Source: Hyphomicrobiales bacterium
GTDB lineage: Bacteria; Pseudomonadota; Alphaproteobacteria; Rhizobiales; Xanthobacteraceae
DNA: 64,000 nt
Assembly: GCA_017305715.1 (NCBI GenBank)
Contig: JAFKKG010000023.1
Coordinates: 1 to 64,000, forward strand
Direction of reading: 5' to 3'
Of this stretch, positions 34,868 to 43,616 are shown in pieces. The notes under the pieces were generated by a model. It made no database searches. It was not told the origin of the DNA and saw nothing but the letters and a program-made list of their open reading frames with translations. The position numbers and the translations under genes were made by a program. Positions within the stretch are counted from its first letter, which is position 1, and every line of letters starts with the position of its first letter.

Positions 34868-35519
34868 AGAGATGCAACCGTCCCTGATGCAGCACCAGGC
34901 GCCGCGCTTCATACTGGTCCATCAGCGTGATGTCGTGGGTCGCGATGATCACGGCGGTACCCGACTTGTTGAGCTCGATGAACAGCCGCAGCAAGCGCCG
35001 GCCCAGCGTCGGATCGACGCTGCCGGTCGGCTCATCGGCCAGCAGCAATTGCGGCCGCGAGATCACCGCGCGCGCGATCGCCGCACGTTGCTTTTCGCCG
35101 CCGGACAGGATCGGCGGCAATGCGTCCATGCGCTCGCCGAGCCCGACCCATTTCAACAAATCGATCACCTCGCGGCGGTAGGTGGATTCCTCGCGACCCA
35201 TCACGCGGAACGGCAGCGCGACGTTTTCATATGTCGTCATGTGATCGAGCAGACGAAAATCCTGCAGCACGATGCCGATGCGCTTGCGCAAATCCGCAAC
35301 CTGGTCCTTGCCGAGCAGCGAGACGTCGTGGCCGAACAGATTGACCAGACCGCGCGTCGGCCGCAGCGACAGGAACAACAACCGGAGTAGCGAGGTCTTG
35401 CCGGCGCCCGACGGGCCGGTAAGGAACTGGAAGGAATGGGCCGGGATCAGGAACGACAGGTCGCGCAAAATCTCCGGGCCGAGCCCGTAGCGCAAACCGA
35501 CATTTTCGAACCGAACCAA
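34860..35519 (-). CDS. ftsE: cell division ATP-binding protein FtsE
   Basis: 219 residues when started at TTG 35519, which matches the usual FtsE length and begins MVRFENVGLRYGLGPEILRD. GGAG lies 6 bases before this TTG; longer frames would add a Arg/Gly/Pro-rich tail without precedent. Walker A GPSGAGKTS, Q-loop VLQDFRLLDHMTTYENVALP, signature LSGGEKQRAAIARAV, Walker B LLLADEPTG, H-loop IATHD. FtsE hydrolyses ATP to drive FtsX at the septum. The TTG start could keep its level low relative to FtsX. Confidence 0.93.
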   Translation of the reverse strand: MVRFENVGLRYGLGPEILRDLSFLIPAHSFQFLTGPSGAGKTSLLRLLFLSLRPTRGLVNLFGHDVSLLGKDQVADLRKRIGIVLQDFRLLDHMTTYENVALPFRVMGREESTYRREVIDLLKWVGLGERMDALPPILSGGEKQRAAIARAVISRPQLLLADEPTGSVDPTLGRRLLRLFIELNKSGTAVIIATHDITLMDQYEARRLVLHQGRLHLYE

Positions 35520-35723
35520 GCTCAGCTCCGCTCGAGATGGGCCTCGACTTCTGCCCCGACTTCGACTTTTGCCTGGGCCGTGGCCGGGAACCCGGACCGT
35601 GGGACCTGCACCCCCGGACTTCGGGCGCGCGCCGGACAAAACGGTTGTGCGACCGTTATGGTTTCCGATTCGTTAACGGTCGCTCTGTAGCATCCCGGCA
35701 AAGCCACTGTGGAAACGGGCTCC

Positions 35724-36599
35724 ATGCACATCGTTTGCCCCCATTGTACAACATCCTTCGCGATCAAGCTGGCCACCCTGGGTGCCGCTGGCCGCAACGT
35801 CCGCTGTTCCCGTTGCAAGGAGATCTGGCTGGCGCGCCCCGAGGACGCGATCGACGCCGCGGCACCGATACCTGCGATGGCGGACGCGAGCCAGGGGACC
35901 GGGAATGCCGAGGCAGCCGCCGCCGAGTGGGAAGCCATGGCGCGCCAGGAAGAGGCGCAGGACACCCCCGTGGTCGACAGTCCCTCGATCTCGGCGGATT
36001 GGCCGGCCGAGGGCGAAGGTTCCCGGGGAAATGGAGCCGACTGGCCGGCGGTCGCGCAAGCGGACGCCGAAGCCCATCAGGAGGCGGTTTCCACCCATCG
36101 TTCGCGGCTGGCCCGCCTGTTCAGGCTGCCGAAATTTCCGCCGATTCCGGGAATGCCGTCCATCAGCGCCCGCATCGCGTGCATCGCGATGGGCGCCCTG
36201 ATCGCGGCACTGATGTTCTGGCGCGCTGACGTGGTGCGGCTGCTGCCGCAGACCGCGACGTTCTACAAGATGGTCGGGCTGGACGTGAATTTGCGCGGGC
36301 TGGCGTTCAAGGACATCAAGATCACCAACGAAACCGTGGACGGCAAGCCGGTGCTCGTCATCGAAGGCGTGATCGTCGGCGAGACCCGCAAGCCGGTCGA
36401 ATTGCCGCGGCTGCGCTTTAGCGTTCGCGACGAACAGGGCGCGGAGATCTATGCCTGGAATGCGGTGCTCGAGCAGCCGGTGCTGAATCCCGGCGAGCGC
36501 GCCTATTTCAAGTCGCGCCTGGCGTCGCCGCCGCCCGAAGGCCGCAATATTGACGTACGCTTCTTCAACAAGCGGGATCTGGCCGCCGGCCGCGCGTAA
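35724..36599 (+). CDS. MJ0042-type zinc-ribbon protein with DUF3426-like C-terminus
   Basis: 291 residues from the ATG at 35724 (a GTG at 35709 is possible). The first 40 residues form a zinc ribbon: MHIVCPHCTTSFAIKLATLG then VRCSRCKEIW, CxxC...CxxC. A 90-residue acidic, Ala-rich linker follows, then a membrane segment (ARIACIAMGALIAALMFW, about 148-166), then a periplasmic domain (YKMVGLDVNLRGLAFKDIKI, NPGERAYFKSRLASPP) like DUF3426. Function is unknown; the family is common in alphaproteobacteria. It is divergent from ftsE and sits before the CpdR-like gene, as in related genomes. Confidence 0.85.
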   Translation: MHIVCPHCTTSFAIKLATLGAAGRNVRCSRCKEIWLARPEDAIDAAAPIPAMADASQGTGNAEAAAAEWEAMARQEEAQDTPVVDSPSISADWPAEGEGSRGNGADWPAVAQADAEAHQEAVSTHRSRLARLFRLPKFPPIPGMPSISARIACIAMGALIAALMFWRADVVRLLPQTATFYKMVGLDVNLRGLAFKDIKITNETVDGKPVLVIEGVIVGETRKPVELPRLRFSVRDEQGAEIYAWNAVLEQPVLNPGERAYFKSRLASPPPEGRNIDVRFFNKRDLAAGRA

Positions 36600-36609
36600 G
36601 CGGGCGTTA

Positions 36610-36652
36610 TGGTTCGAAACGCGCGGCGGTACCGCGCTCCTCACCATGAGGA
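36610..36652. repeat. fragment of dispersed repeat, family E
   Basis: ATGGTTCGAAACGCGCGGCGGTACCGCGCTCCTCACCATGAGG is a short form of the repeat at 19205-19312: a GGTTCGAgACGCGC arm, a GCGGTACCGC centre and a CTCCTCACCATGAGG arm. ATGGT at the left pairs with ACCAT at the right. It separates the zinc-ribbon gene and the response regulator gene. Confidence 0.55.
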
Positions 36653-36755
36653 ACCAGGATCTTCATGCTGCCAAGCCAGACTTGCGGAGCGCGAAGCACG
36701 TCTTGAAGGACGAAGTCACTGAAGTCGCAACCGGGTTTGCGAAAGAGTAGAGCCC

Positions 36756-37130
36756 ATGCCGCGTGTACTGATAGCCGACGACGAGGATTCCATGCGCTTG
36801 CTGGTGGCGCGCGCCATCGCCATGGATGGCCATGACACCGTCACCGCCGAGGACGGCGCCGAGGCGCTCGACATCCTGACGCGGGAAGCCGGCCGGTTCG
36901 ATTTGCTGCTCACCGACATCCAGATGCCGGTGATGGACGGGATCGCGCTGGCGCTGGCGGCGGCGCGCGATTTTCCGAACCTGAAGATCCTGCTGATGAC
37001 CGGCTTTGCCGACCAGCGCGAACGCGCCTCGGGCCTCAATGCGATCGTGCACGACGTGGTGACCAAACCGTTCTCGGTGGCCGATATCCGCACCGCGGTG
37101 GCGGATGCGCTGGCGGCGAGGGGTAGCTGA
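36756..37130 (+). CDS. cpdR: CpdR-like single-domain response regulator
   Basis: 124 residues, a single receiver domain: acidic pair in VLIADDEDSMRLLVARAI, phospho-acceptor Asp in FDLLLTDIQMPVMDG (about residue 52), LLMTGFADQRERA and the conserved Lys in VVTKPFSVADIRTA. In alphaproteobacteria the stand-alone CpdR directs substrates to ClpXP in a phosphorylation-dependent way and controls the cell cycle. LLLTDIxMPxMDG and MTGFA agree with CpdR, and the neighbourhood (ftsE/X, zinc-ribbon, TIGR02302) fits. The family name is likely but rests on memory of motifs. Confidence 0.75.
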   Translation: MPRVLIADDEDSMRLLVARAIAMDGHDTVTAEDGAEALDILTREAGRFDLLLTDIQMPVMDGIALALAAARDFPNLKILLMTGFADQRERASGLNAIVHDVVTKPFSVADIRTAVADALAARGS

Positions 37131-37136
37131 ACTTGT

Positions 37137-37222
37137 CATGGCCGGGCTTGACTAGGCCATCCATCCCGCTGGAGAAACTCTTTTGAAGCGGTGGATACGC
37201 GGGTCAAGCCCGCGTATGACGA
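37137..37222. repeat. dispersed palindromic repeat, family A, copy 2
   Basis: CATGGCCGGGCTTGACTAGGCCAT is the left hairpin; TACGCGGGTCAAGCCCGCGTATGACGAATGA is the right palindrome. The middle is degenerate compared with the copies at 10770-10856 and 53470-53566. It lies between the convergent response regulator gene and the TIGR02302 gene. Confidence 0.75.
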
Positions 37223-37260
37223 ATGAGGCAGGCGATAACGCCCGCGACAACAAACCCGCC

Positions 37261-39852
37261 TCAATAATCCTTCAGCAGCCGCTCGATGTAATCGAGTTCG
37301 ATTTGCGGACGGGCGGGATCGGCGAGCCGCCGGCGCAGTTCTTCCAGGATGCGGCGGACGCGTTGCACGTCGATCTCGCCGGGAATCTTCACCGAATAAT
37401 CATCGTTGAAATCGTTGTGCTTCAACGGCCGACCGAGCGGGTCGGTGCCGTTTTGCGCGCCCTGCTGGCGACCCCTGGGATTGCCAGGGCCGTCGCCCGG
37501 CTGTTCGCCATCGCCCTGCTGCATCGCCTCGGCGAGGCTCTGCGCACCCTTGCGCAGCGCTTCCAGCGCGCGGCCTTGCGAGTCCACCGCGCCATCGGCA
37601 TTGCCTTCGCCGAGCCGGCCGGTGGCGTCGCCCATCGCGCCGTCGGCCTGCTCCAGGCCGTCCTCGCCGTCGCCCTGATCGCCGCCGGGCTGACCCTGCT
37701 GGCCTTTTTCGCCGCGCTGACCTTTATCGCCGCGCTGGGCCGGCCCCATGCCGCGCTTGGCGAGTTCTTCCTGCAACTTCTTCAGACGATCGCGCAGGCC
37801 CTGCTGGTCCTGCTGCAGGTCGCCCATGCTCTGCTCGCCCTGCTTGCCGCGCATCCGGTCGCGCCGCGAATCCTGGCCCTGCTTGAAGGTCTTGTCGCGC
37901 AATTGCTGCTGCTTGCGGATCATGTCGCCGAGCTCGTTCAGCGCCTGCTCCATGTCGTCGCCGCCCTGGCCGGGCTGCGCCATCTGCAGGTTTTCCAGCA
38001 TCTGCTGCAGCTGTTCCAGGAGCTGCCTTGCCGCGTCCTTGTCGCCGGAGCGTGACAGCCGCTCCAGCCGGTCGAGCATGCTCTTGAGATCCTGCTGGCT
38101 CAGCATCCTGGTATTGGGATCGAGCGGCCGCGCCAGTTGCTGCGGATTGTTCTTGAGCTGTTCGGCGAGCTGACGCAGGAAATTATCCAGCGCGGCGCGC
38201 AGATTGTCGGTGAGCTTCTTGATCTCCTCGTCGCTGGCGCCGCGCTCCAGCGCCTGCTTCAGCGCCTCCTGCGCCGCGCGCAACGCCTTGTCGACATCGG
38301 TGATGTTGCCGTCCTCGATGGTGACCGCGAGCGCCCACAGGCTGGCAACGACCTCGCGCATCGCATCATCGGTGCGCGCCGCCTCGAGCTGGCGCGCGAC
38401 GCTGTAGAGGCCGAGATAGTGCCCGGCTTCCGGCGTGAACAATTCCGGCGCGATCATCAGTGCATCGAGCGCGGCATAGACCTGGCTATTCTGGTTGGCG
38501 TCGAGCGCCAGGATGCGGCGCTGCTCGATCAGCGCGCGCGCGAGCGGCTTGGTGAACAGCCGCTCCGGCAGCCGCATGTTGAACGGCTCGCTCTTGCCTT
38601 CATTGCCGGCCTCGTCCTTTGCCGTCAGCGTCAGCGTGACGTCGGCGCCGGCATAGGGATCCTCGCTGAGATCCTTCACCGTCTGGCCGACACCGTTGCG
38701 GGTGCGCGCATTCGGCATGACAAGCGGAAACTGCGGCGCCGGGAACAGCGGCCGGGCTTCGACCGTCTTCTCGCCGGCCTTGGTACCCTTCGTGGCTTCC
38801 TTGCCCGCATCGGACGGCCGGACGGCGAACGCCGCGCGGGCTTCGGTGACGCCGTAATCATCCTCGAGCTTGTAGGACATCTGCAGCGAGCCGCGGGCCT
38901 GGCGCTCGGGATCCTTGACCAGCGAAATCGTCGGTGGCCGGTCGGGCGTCGCGGCAAATTTCCATTGCGGCTGGCCAGCCGGTGCGCGGACATGCGCGGT
39001 GCCGTCGCCGGTGATCTTGAAATGACGTTCGTTGGTGCCCTTGGGCGCCTGCTCGCTGGGCGCGACTTCGCTGACGCCGCCGCCGACCACGACATCGATC
39101 GAGCCGCCGCTCGAACGCACCAGAAGCGTGCTGCCGGCCGGCACCGCCAGCGGGCCGCTGTCGGGGCCCGCCGCGTCCTTGTTGGCGGCCGACAAAATGA
39201 TCGGAGGCTTGCTGGTGTAGACCGGCGGCGTCACCCAGGCGTCGACCCGGACATTGGCCGGCGCCAGCACGCCGTTCCAGTCGAAGGCCGCGGCGACCCG
39301 CATCGCCCGTTCGTCACCGGCGGCAAACCAGGCCGCCGCCACCATCACCATGACCAGCGCACGCAGCGCCCAGGGATCGTGGATCGGCAGCCGCGGCGAC
39401 GGCAGGCCGGCGCGGATGCGCTTGATCGAAGCAAGCGTGCGCACGCGCTGTTCCTGCCACAAGGCCAGCGCAATCGGATCCTTGCTCGCCAGCGTGTCGG
39501 TGAGCGCGGTCGCCGGGCGATGGCGAATGCCGGTGCCGCGGTCGAGCCGGCTCAGGCCCTCTTCGCGGGTCGGCCAGCGATAGCGCAGCAGCGGGAACAG
39601 CGCGCCAAGCGCCAGGCCTGCGAACACGGCAATCCCGACGACGCGGGCAAGGAATGGCAGCGCCAGCCACAATCCGGCCCAGGACACCACCAAAAACAGG
39701 CCGATGACGGTGAGGAGTCGGGCCAGAATCGGCCAACTGCGTTCCCACGCGATCGCGTATTGGGCCCGTTGCAAGGCCTGCGTCAGTTGCAGCCGCGCGA
39801 TCGAATCGGGCTCGCGCGATGGCTCCGTGGGGTCAGGGCTGACGCCGTTCAT
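37261..39852 (-). CDS. TIGR02302 family (DUF4175) large membrane protein
   Basis: 863 residues from the ATG at 39852 (GGAGAG ribosome binding site). Two membrane segments near the N-terminus (ILARLLTVIGLFLVVSWAGLW/FLARVVGIAVFAGLALGAL), another at about 145-165, then a large periplasmic region with IPAGSTLLVRSSGG-like beta-structure. The C-terminal third is rich in Gln, Gly, Asp and Glu with coiled-coil stretches (LNELGDMIRKQQQLRDKTFK; LQQDQQGLRDRLKKLQEELA) and a low-complexity segment of QG/DG repeats. The end (YDYIERLLKDY-like, LDYIERLLKDY) is typical of the family, which is restricted to alphaproteobacteria and has no known function. Confidence 0.88.
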   Translation of the reverse strand: MNGVSPDPTEPSREPDSIARLQLTQALQRAQYAIAWERSWPILARLLTVIGLFLVVSWAGLWLALPFLARVVGIAVFAGLALGALFPLLRYRWPTREEGLSRLDRGTGIRHRPATALTDTLASKDPIALALWQEQRVRTLASIKRIRAGLPSPRLPIHDPWALRALVMVMVAAAWFAAGDERAMRVAAAFDWNGVLAPANVRVDAWVTPPVYTSKPPIILSAANKDAAGPDSGPLAVPAGSTLLVRSSGGSIDVVVGGGVSEVAPSEQAPKGTNERHFKITGDGTAHVRAPAGQPQWKFAATPDRPPTISLVKDPERQARGSLQMSYKLEDDYGVTEARAAFAVRPSDAGKEATKGTKAGEKTVEARPLFPAPQFPLVMPNARTRNGVGQTVKDLSEDPYAGADVTLTLTAKDEAGNEGKSEPFNMRLPERLFTKPLARALIEQRRILALDANQNSQVYAALDALMIAPELFTPEAGHYLGLYSVARQLEAARTDDAMREVVASLWALAVTIEDGNITDVDKALRAAQEALKQALERGASDEEIKKLTDNLRAALDNFLRQLAEQLKNNPQQLARPLDPNTRMLSQQDLKSMLDRLERLSRSGDKDAARQLLEQLQQMLENLQMAQPGQGGDDMEQALNELGDMIRKQQQLRDKTFKQGQDSRRDRMRGKQGEQSMGDLQQDQQGLRDRLKKLQEELAKRGMGPAQRGDKGQRGEKGQQGQPGGDQGDGEDGLEQADGAMGDATGRLGEGNADGAVDSQGRALEALRKGAQSLAEAMQQGDGEQPGDGPGNPRGRQQGAQNGTDPLGRPLKHNDFNDDYSVKIPGEIDVQRVRRILEELRRRLADPARPQIELDYIERLLKDY

Positions 39853-40031
39853 AGCTCTCCAGGCTGCAAAACTCCGGGTTACCGGCAAAACAGCCTAGCA
39901 CAGCGGCGGCAATGAGGCACCCGCCCCAAGGCGTAACCCACACCCGGAAATACGCATAACACGAAGGCGTGACTGCGGCCCTTCGACCCCCTAACGTCCG
40001 CCCGCCCCGTAAAAACACCGAAGGAAGCGTC

Positions 40032-40412
40032 ATGGACAAGAAGACCTACGACAAGGGACTCGAAGTGCGCAAAGCCGTGCTCGGCGAGGCCTATGTCAAC
40101 AACGCCCTGAAGAACGTCGACGATTTCAACCGCCCGTTTCAGGAAATGCTCACCGAATATTGCTGGGGCGCGGTGTGGGGCCGCGATGAATTGCCGCGCA
40201 AGACCCGCAGCATGCTCAACCTCGCCATGATCTCGATCCTCAACCGGCCGCATGAACTGCGCACCCACATCAAGGGCGCGCTGACCAACGGCGTCACCAG
40301 GGACGAAATCCGCGAAATCTTCATGCAGGTCGCGATCTATGCCGGCGCCCCCGCCGGCGTCGACAGTTTCAGAATTGCCCGCGAGGTGTTCGCGGAAATG
40401 GAAAAGGCCTAG
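40032..40412 (+). CDS. carboxymuconolactone decarboxylase family protein
   Basis: 126 residues of the CMD/PcaC fold. Motifs: GLEVRKAVLGEAYVNNALKN at the start, LTEYCWGAVWGRDELPRKTRSM, LNRPHELRTHIKGALTNGVT and EIREIFMQVAIYAGAPAGVD. The catalytic His of PcaC-type 4-carboxymuconolactone decarboxylases is expected in the RTHIKGA segment. The AhpD-type CxxC motif is absent, so a peroxidase role is unlikely. GAAGGAAG precedes the ATG at good spacing. A dehydrogenase gene follows after 53 bases, so the two may act in one aromatic or dicarboxylate pathway. Confidence 0.87.
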   Translation: MDKKTYDKGLEVRKAVLGEAYVNNALKNVDDFNRPFQEMLTEYCWGAVWGRDELPRKTRSMLNLAMISILNRPHELRTHIKGALTNGVTRDEIREIFMQVAIYAGAPAGVDSFRIAREVFAEMEKA

Positions 40413-40419
40413 CTCTCAC

Positions 40420-40445
40420 CCCTCATGGTGAGGAGCGCGTCTCCA
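40420..40445. repeat. short remnant of dispersed repeat, family E
   Basis: CCTCATGGTGAGGAGCGCGTCTCC carries the CTCATGGTGAGGAGCGC arm of the repeat at 19205-19312. It is only about 25 bases long and lies in the gap between two co-directional genes. Confidence 0.45.
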
Positions 40446-40465
40446 ACAACAAGGACAACGACATT

Positions 40466-41377
40466 ATGGAAATCGGATTCATTGGCCTCGGCAAGATGGG
40501 CTTCCCGATGGCGCGGCGGCTGATCGAGGCCGGCCATCAGCTCACCGTGTTCGACACGCGCAAGGAAGCCACCGACAAGCTCATAGCACTCGGCGCGCAG
40601 GCGGCGTCATCGCCGAAGGATATCGCCGACCGTTGCGAGACGGTGCTGGCGAGCCTGCCGTCGCTGCAGGCTTCGCTCGATGTCGCCACCGGCGCCGGCG
40701 GCGTGATCGAAGGCAAGCTTGTAAAACGCTTCGTCGATCTCTCCACCGTCGGCTCGCAGATGGCGACGAAGATTCACGGCCTGCTGGCCAAGAAGAACAT
40801 CGTGCAGATCGACTGTCCCGTCAGCGGCGGGGTCGGCGGCGCCGAGAAGGGAACGCTGGCCGTGATGGTGTCGGGCCCGCGCGCCGATTGCGACATGTTG
40901 ACGCCCGCGCTCGGTGTGATCGGAAAAGTGTTCTTCATCGGCGAGAAGCCGGGTTCGGCGCAGACCATGAAGCTCGCCAACAATTTCCTGTCGGCGACCG
41001 CGATGGTGGCGACGTCGGAAGCGGTGGTGATGGGCGTCAAGTCGGGACTCGATCCGGCCGTGATGGTCGACGTGATCAATGCCGGCTCGGGGCTGAACAC
41101 CGCGAGCCGCGACAAGTTTCCCCGCGCCGTGCTGCCGCGGACCTTCGATTTCGGCTTCGCCACCGGCTTGATGGTGAAGGACGTCCGGCTCGCGCTGGAC
41201 GAGATGAAATCGCTGGGGCTGTCGATGGAAGTTGCCGAGGCGGTCGGCCGTTTGTGGGAAGTCGTGATCCGCGACCAGGGCCCGGAATCCGATTTCACCG
41301 AGGCGATCAAGCCGATCGAGAAGGCGGCGGGCGTGATCGTCGGCGGCGCCAAGGGCGGCAGCCACGCGGCGAAGTAA
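40466..41377 (+). CDS. 3-hydroxyisobutyrate dehydrogenase-like NAD(P) oxidoreductase
   Basis: 303 residues of the beta-hydroxyacid dehydrogenase family. Rossmann motif IGFIGLGKMGFPMARRLIEA at the N-terminus, the substrate motif DCPVSGGVGGAEKGTLAVMV, catalytic Lys in TMKLANNFLSATAM (about residue 172), and SRDKFPRAVLPRTFDFGF. The family includes 3-hydroxyisobutyrate dehydrogenase, tartronate semialdehyde reductase and glyoxylate/succinic semialdehyde reductase; the sequence does not choose between them. The ATG has AAGGACAACG upstream. It follows the carboxymuconolactone decarboxylase-like gene. Confidence 0.9.
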   Translation: MEIGFIGLGKMGFPMARRLIEAGHQLTVFDTRKEATDKLIALGAQAASSPKDIADRCETVLASLPSLQASLDVATGAGGVIEGKLVKRFVDLSTVGSQMATKIHGLLAKKNIVQIDCPVSGGVGGAEKGTLAVMVSGPRADCDMLTPALGVIGKVFFIGEKPGSAQTMKLANNFLSATAMVATSEAVVMGVKSGLDPAVMVDVINAGSGLNTASRDKFPRAVLPRTFDFGFATGLMVKDVRLALDEMKSLGLSMEVAEAVGRLWEVVIRDQGPESDFTEAIKPIEKAAGVIVGGAKGGSHAAK

Positions 41378-41510
41378 GCGGCCTCCCATGCCGGTCTGAA
41401 CACCCGTTCATCAATATTAAATTTTGCGGGAACCCTTTCGAAACCGGCACTTATCGGAAACTATCGCTGATCTGACGAGTTGGCGCTTCGGAGAAATGGA
41501 GATTTTGGGC

Positions 41511-41855
41511 ATGAAAAAAGCACTAATGGCATTGGCAGCCGTCGTGACGATCGGTGTCAGTGCCGTGGCAACCACGTCGCCCGCTCAGGCGTGGCGCGGT
41601 GGCTGGGGTCCCGGTCTCGCCGGCGGATTGATTGCCGGCGCGGTTGTCGGCGGCATCGCGTCGAGCGCCTACGGCTATGGTCCGGGTTACGGCTACTACG
41701 GTCCTCGGTACTACGGTCCGGCATACGCCTACGCGCCGGGGTATTACGCACCGGCCTATTATGGGCCGCGGTACCGGCGCATCGTTCGCCCGGCCTACTA
41801 TTACGGCGGTCCTCGGTATTACGGTCCCCGGTATTACGGGTATCGTGGCTGGTGA
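41511..41855 (+). CDS. secreted Gly/Tyr-rich small protein
   Basis: 114 residues from the ATG at 41511 (an ATG at 41496 would add five residues). Signal peptide KKALMALAAVVTIGVSAVAT ending near AQAW, then a hydrophobic glycine stretch (GPGLAGGLIAGAVVGGIASS) and a tail of GYGPGYGYYGPRYYGP-type repeats to the end. Proteins of this shape are abundant in Bradyrhizobium and Rhizobium; they are probably exported and glycine-zipper-like, but without known function. An intrinsic terminator follows at 41888, so it is a short, probably well-expressed transcript. Confidence 0.78.
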   Translation: MKKALMALAAVVTIGVSAVATTSPAQAWRGGWGPGLAGGLIAGAVVGGIASSAYGYGPGYGYYGPRYYGPAYAYAPGYYAPAYYGPRYRRIVRPAYYYGGPRYYGPRYYGYRGW

Positions 41856-41887
41856 TCCCAGCGCGACGCGCAAACACGGAAACAAGA

Positions 41888-41913
41888 GGCCGCAGACATC
41901 TGCGGCCTTTTTT
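41888..41913. terminator. intrinsic terminator after Gly/Tyr-rich protein gene
   Basis: GGCCGCAGACATCTGCGGCC forms a GC-rich stem and is followed by TTTTTT on the plus strand (41908-41913). It lies 32 bases after the stop codon. The convergent lysA ends at 41944, so the same hairpin may also stop its transcript, though the minus strand lacks a comparable T tract. Confidence 0.8.
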
Positions 41914-41943
41914 GTGGCAATCAGCGTCGCCCAGGCTGGATCC

Positions 41944-43209
41944 TCACAGCCACGGCGCCGTTCGGTCCATCGCGATCAGTTCTTCGACTTCGATGCGCGG
42001 GCGCACCACCGCATATTGGTCGTCCTTGACCAGCACTTCCGGCACCAGCGCGCGGGTGTTGTAGAAGCCGGACTGTACCGCGCCGTAAGCGCCCGCGGTC
42101 ATGATCGCCAGGAGATCGCCGGCCTTGGGCTCGGGCATGCTGCGGTCGAGCGCGAGATAATCGCCGGTTTCGCAGACCGGCCCGACCACGTCCGCCGTGA
42201 TCGTGCGCGCACCCTTGGCGGCCTCGCGCACCGGCAGGACGTCGTGATGCGCTTCATACAGCGTGGGGCGGATCAGATCGTTCATCGCGGCATCGATGAC
42301 GACGAAATTCTTGGCGTCGCCCGGCTTCACATAGATCACGCGCGCCACCAGGATGCCGGCATTGCCGACGATCATCCGGCCCGGCTCGAACATCAGCGTG
42401 CAGCCGAGATTGTGCGTCACCCGCTTGACCATCGCGGCATAGGCGGACGGCAGCGGCGGCGCTTCGCGGTCCATGTGATAGGGGATGCCGAGCCCGCCAC
42501 CGAAATCGATATGCGAGATGTTGTGGCCGTCGGCGCGCAGCGTGCGGACGAATTCGGAGAGAATCCGGAACGCGGTCTCCATGCGGCCGAGATCGGTGAT
42601 CTGGCTGCCGATATGCATGTCGGTGCCGGTGACCTCGATGCCCGGCAGTTTGGCGGCGCGGGCATAGACTTCGCGGGCGCGGGCGATCGGCACGCCGAAC
42701 TTGTTCTCCGACTTGCCGGTGGCGATCTTGGCGTGGGTGCCGGCGTCGACGTCCGGATTGACGCGCACCGAAATCCGCGCGGTGCGGCCGGCCTCGACCG
42801 CCAGCCGCGACAGCAGCTCGAGCTCGGGTTCGGACTCGACGTTGATGCAGAGGATATCCGCCGCCAGCGCCGCGCGCAGTTCGCTCTCGGTCTTGCCGAC
42901 GCCGGAAAACAGGATCTTGCTCGCGGGAATTCCCGCCGACAGCGCGCGCTTCAATTCGCCGCCCGACACCACGTCGGCGCCGGCGCCGAGCTTTGCCAGC
43001 GTGCGCAGCACCGACTGGTTGGAGTTCGCCTTCATGGCGTAGCAGACCAGCGTCTTCTCGCCGGCGAAGGCTTCCGTGAACACCCGGTAGTGGCGCTCCA
43101 GCGTCGCGGTCGAATAGCAATAGAACGGCGTGCCCACGGCATCCGCGAGATCGGAAAGATTGACCGCCTCGGCGTGCAGCACGCCGTTGCGATAGTCGAA
43201 ATGATTCAT
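41944..43209 (-). CDS. lysA: diaminopimelate decarboxylase
   Basis: Last step of lysine synthesis: meso-diaminopimelate to L-lysine, PLP-dependent. 421 residues from the ATG at 43209 (MNHFDYRNGVLHAEAVNLSD). Motifs: the PLP lysine in VCYAMKANSNQSVLRTLAKLG, GAGADVVSGGELKRAL, the phosphate loop HIDFGGGLGIPYH, FEPGRMIVGNAGIL and the GPVCETGDYLALDR segment with the substrate-binding Cys and Glu. An upstream in-frame extension to 43401 runs into lptM and is not credible. It follows lptM after 7 bases, the standard argH-lptM-lysA order. Confidence 0.96.
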   Translation of the reverse strand: MNHFDYRNGVLHAEAVNLSDLADAVGTPFYCYSTATLERHYRVFTEAFAGEKTLVCYAMKANSNQSVLRTLAKLGAGADVVSGGELKRALSAGIPASKILFSGVGKTESELRAALAADILCINVESEPELELLSRLAVEAGRTARISVRVNPDVDAGTHAKIATGKSENKFGVPIARAREVYARAAKLPGIEVTGTDMHIGSQITDLGRMETAFRILSEFVRTLRADGHNISHIDFGGGLGIPYHMDREAPPLPSAYAAMVKRVTHNLGCTLMFEPGRMIVGNAGILVARVIYVKPGDAKNFVVIDAAMNDLIRPTLYEAHHDVLPVREAAKGARTITADVVGPVCETGDYLALDRSMPEPKAGDLLAIMTAGAYGAVQSGFYNTRALVPEVLVKDDQYAVVRPRIEVEELIAMDRTAPWL

Positions 43210-43216
43210 GGCGCGC

Positions 43217-43498
43217 TCAATTACCCAGGAGCGGGTCGAGTATGAATGATTTCTTTTTGCCTTTGGGCGCCTCTGGCGCGGCGTCGGAGCCGAAGGCCGG
43301 ATTGAACACGCCCGGCTGGGCGGCACGCTGGGTCTCGGAATCGGTGGCCGTCGCTTGCGGCGCCGAAGTTGAAGCGTTCGACGCATTCGGCGGCAAATCA
43401 AGGCCGCCCTTGCGGCCGCAGCCGGCGAGCGCGAGCGCGGTGACGCTCAGCAGGATGATGGCCCATCCCGACGATGTCGGTCGGTAGTTACGTGTCAC
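43217..43498 (-). CDS. lptM: LptM-like lipoprotein
   Basis: 93 residues. Signal peptide with a lipobox (TALALAGCGRKGGLDLPPNA): the Cys is lipidated. The GCGRKGxLxLPP motif right after the Cys is the hallmark of YifL/LptM, a small lipoprotein that helps LptD mature in the lipopolysaccharide exporter. The rest is low-complexity, Ala/Ser/Thr/Pro-rich, ending with a conserved SFILDPLL segment. The position between argH and lysA is the usual one. Confidence 0.88.
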   Translation of the reverse strand: MTRNYRPTSSGWAIILLSVTALALAGCGRKGGLDLPPNASNASTSAPQATATDSETQRAAQPGVFNPAFGSDAAPEAPKGKKKSFILDPLLGN

Positions 43499-43567
43499 GA
43501 CGAAATCCCCACTAGAGCGTGACGACGCTTCTTCGAATCGTCATCCCGCCCTGTCTTCTTCGATGTG

Positions 43568-43616
43568 AGCATGATCTTTTCGGAAAACCGGTGCCCACTT
43601 TTCCGGATCATGCTCT
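43568..43616. repeat. dispersed palindromic repeat, family D variant
   Basis: GAGCATGATCTTTTCGGAAA, ACCGGTGCCCACTTTTCCGG and ATCATGCTC form a large palindrome: the outer arms GAGCATGATC/GATCATGCTC are complementary, as are TCGGAAAA/TTTTCCGG in part. The centre ACCGGTGCCCACTT is shared with the copies at 15616, 47277 and 50336. It lies in the leader of lptM-lysA after argH. Confidence 0.75.

Noticed and set aside
36600-36665. GGTTCGAA motif resembling a tRNA T-loop
   Set aside because: No acceptor stem, anticodon arm or CCA context; the words match the family E repeat at 19205-19312.
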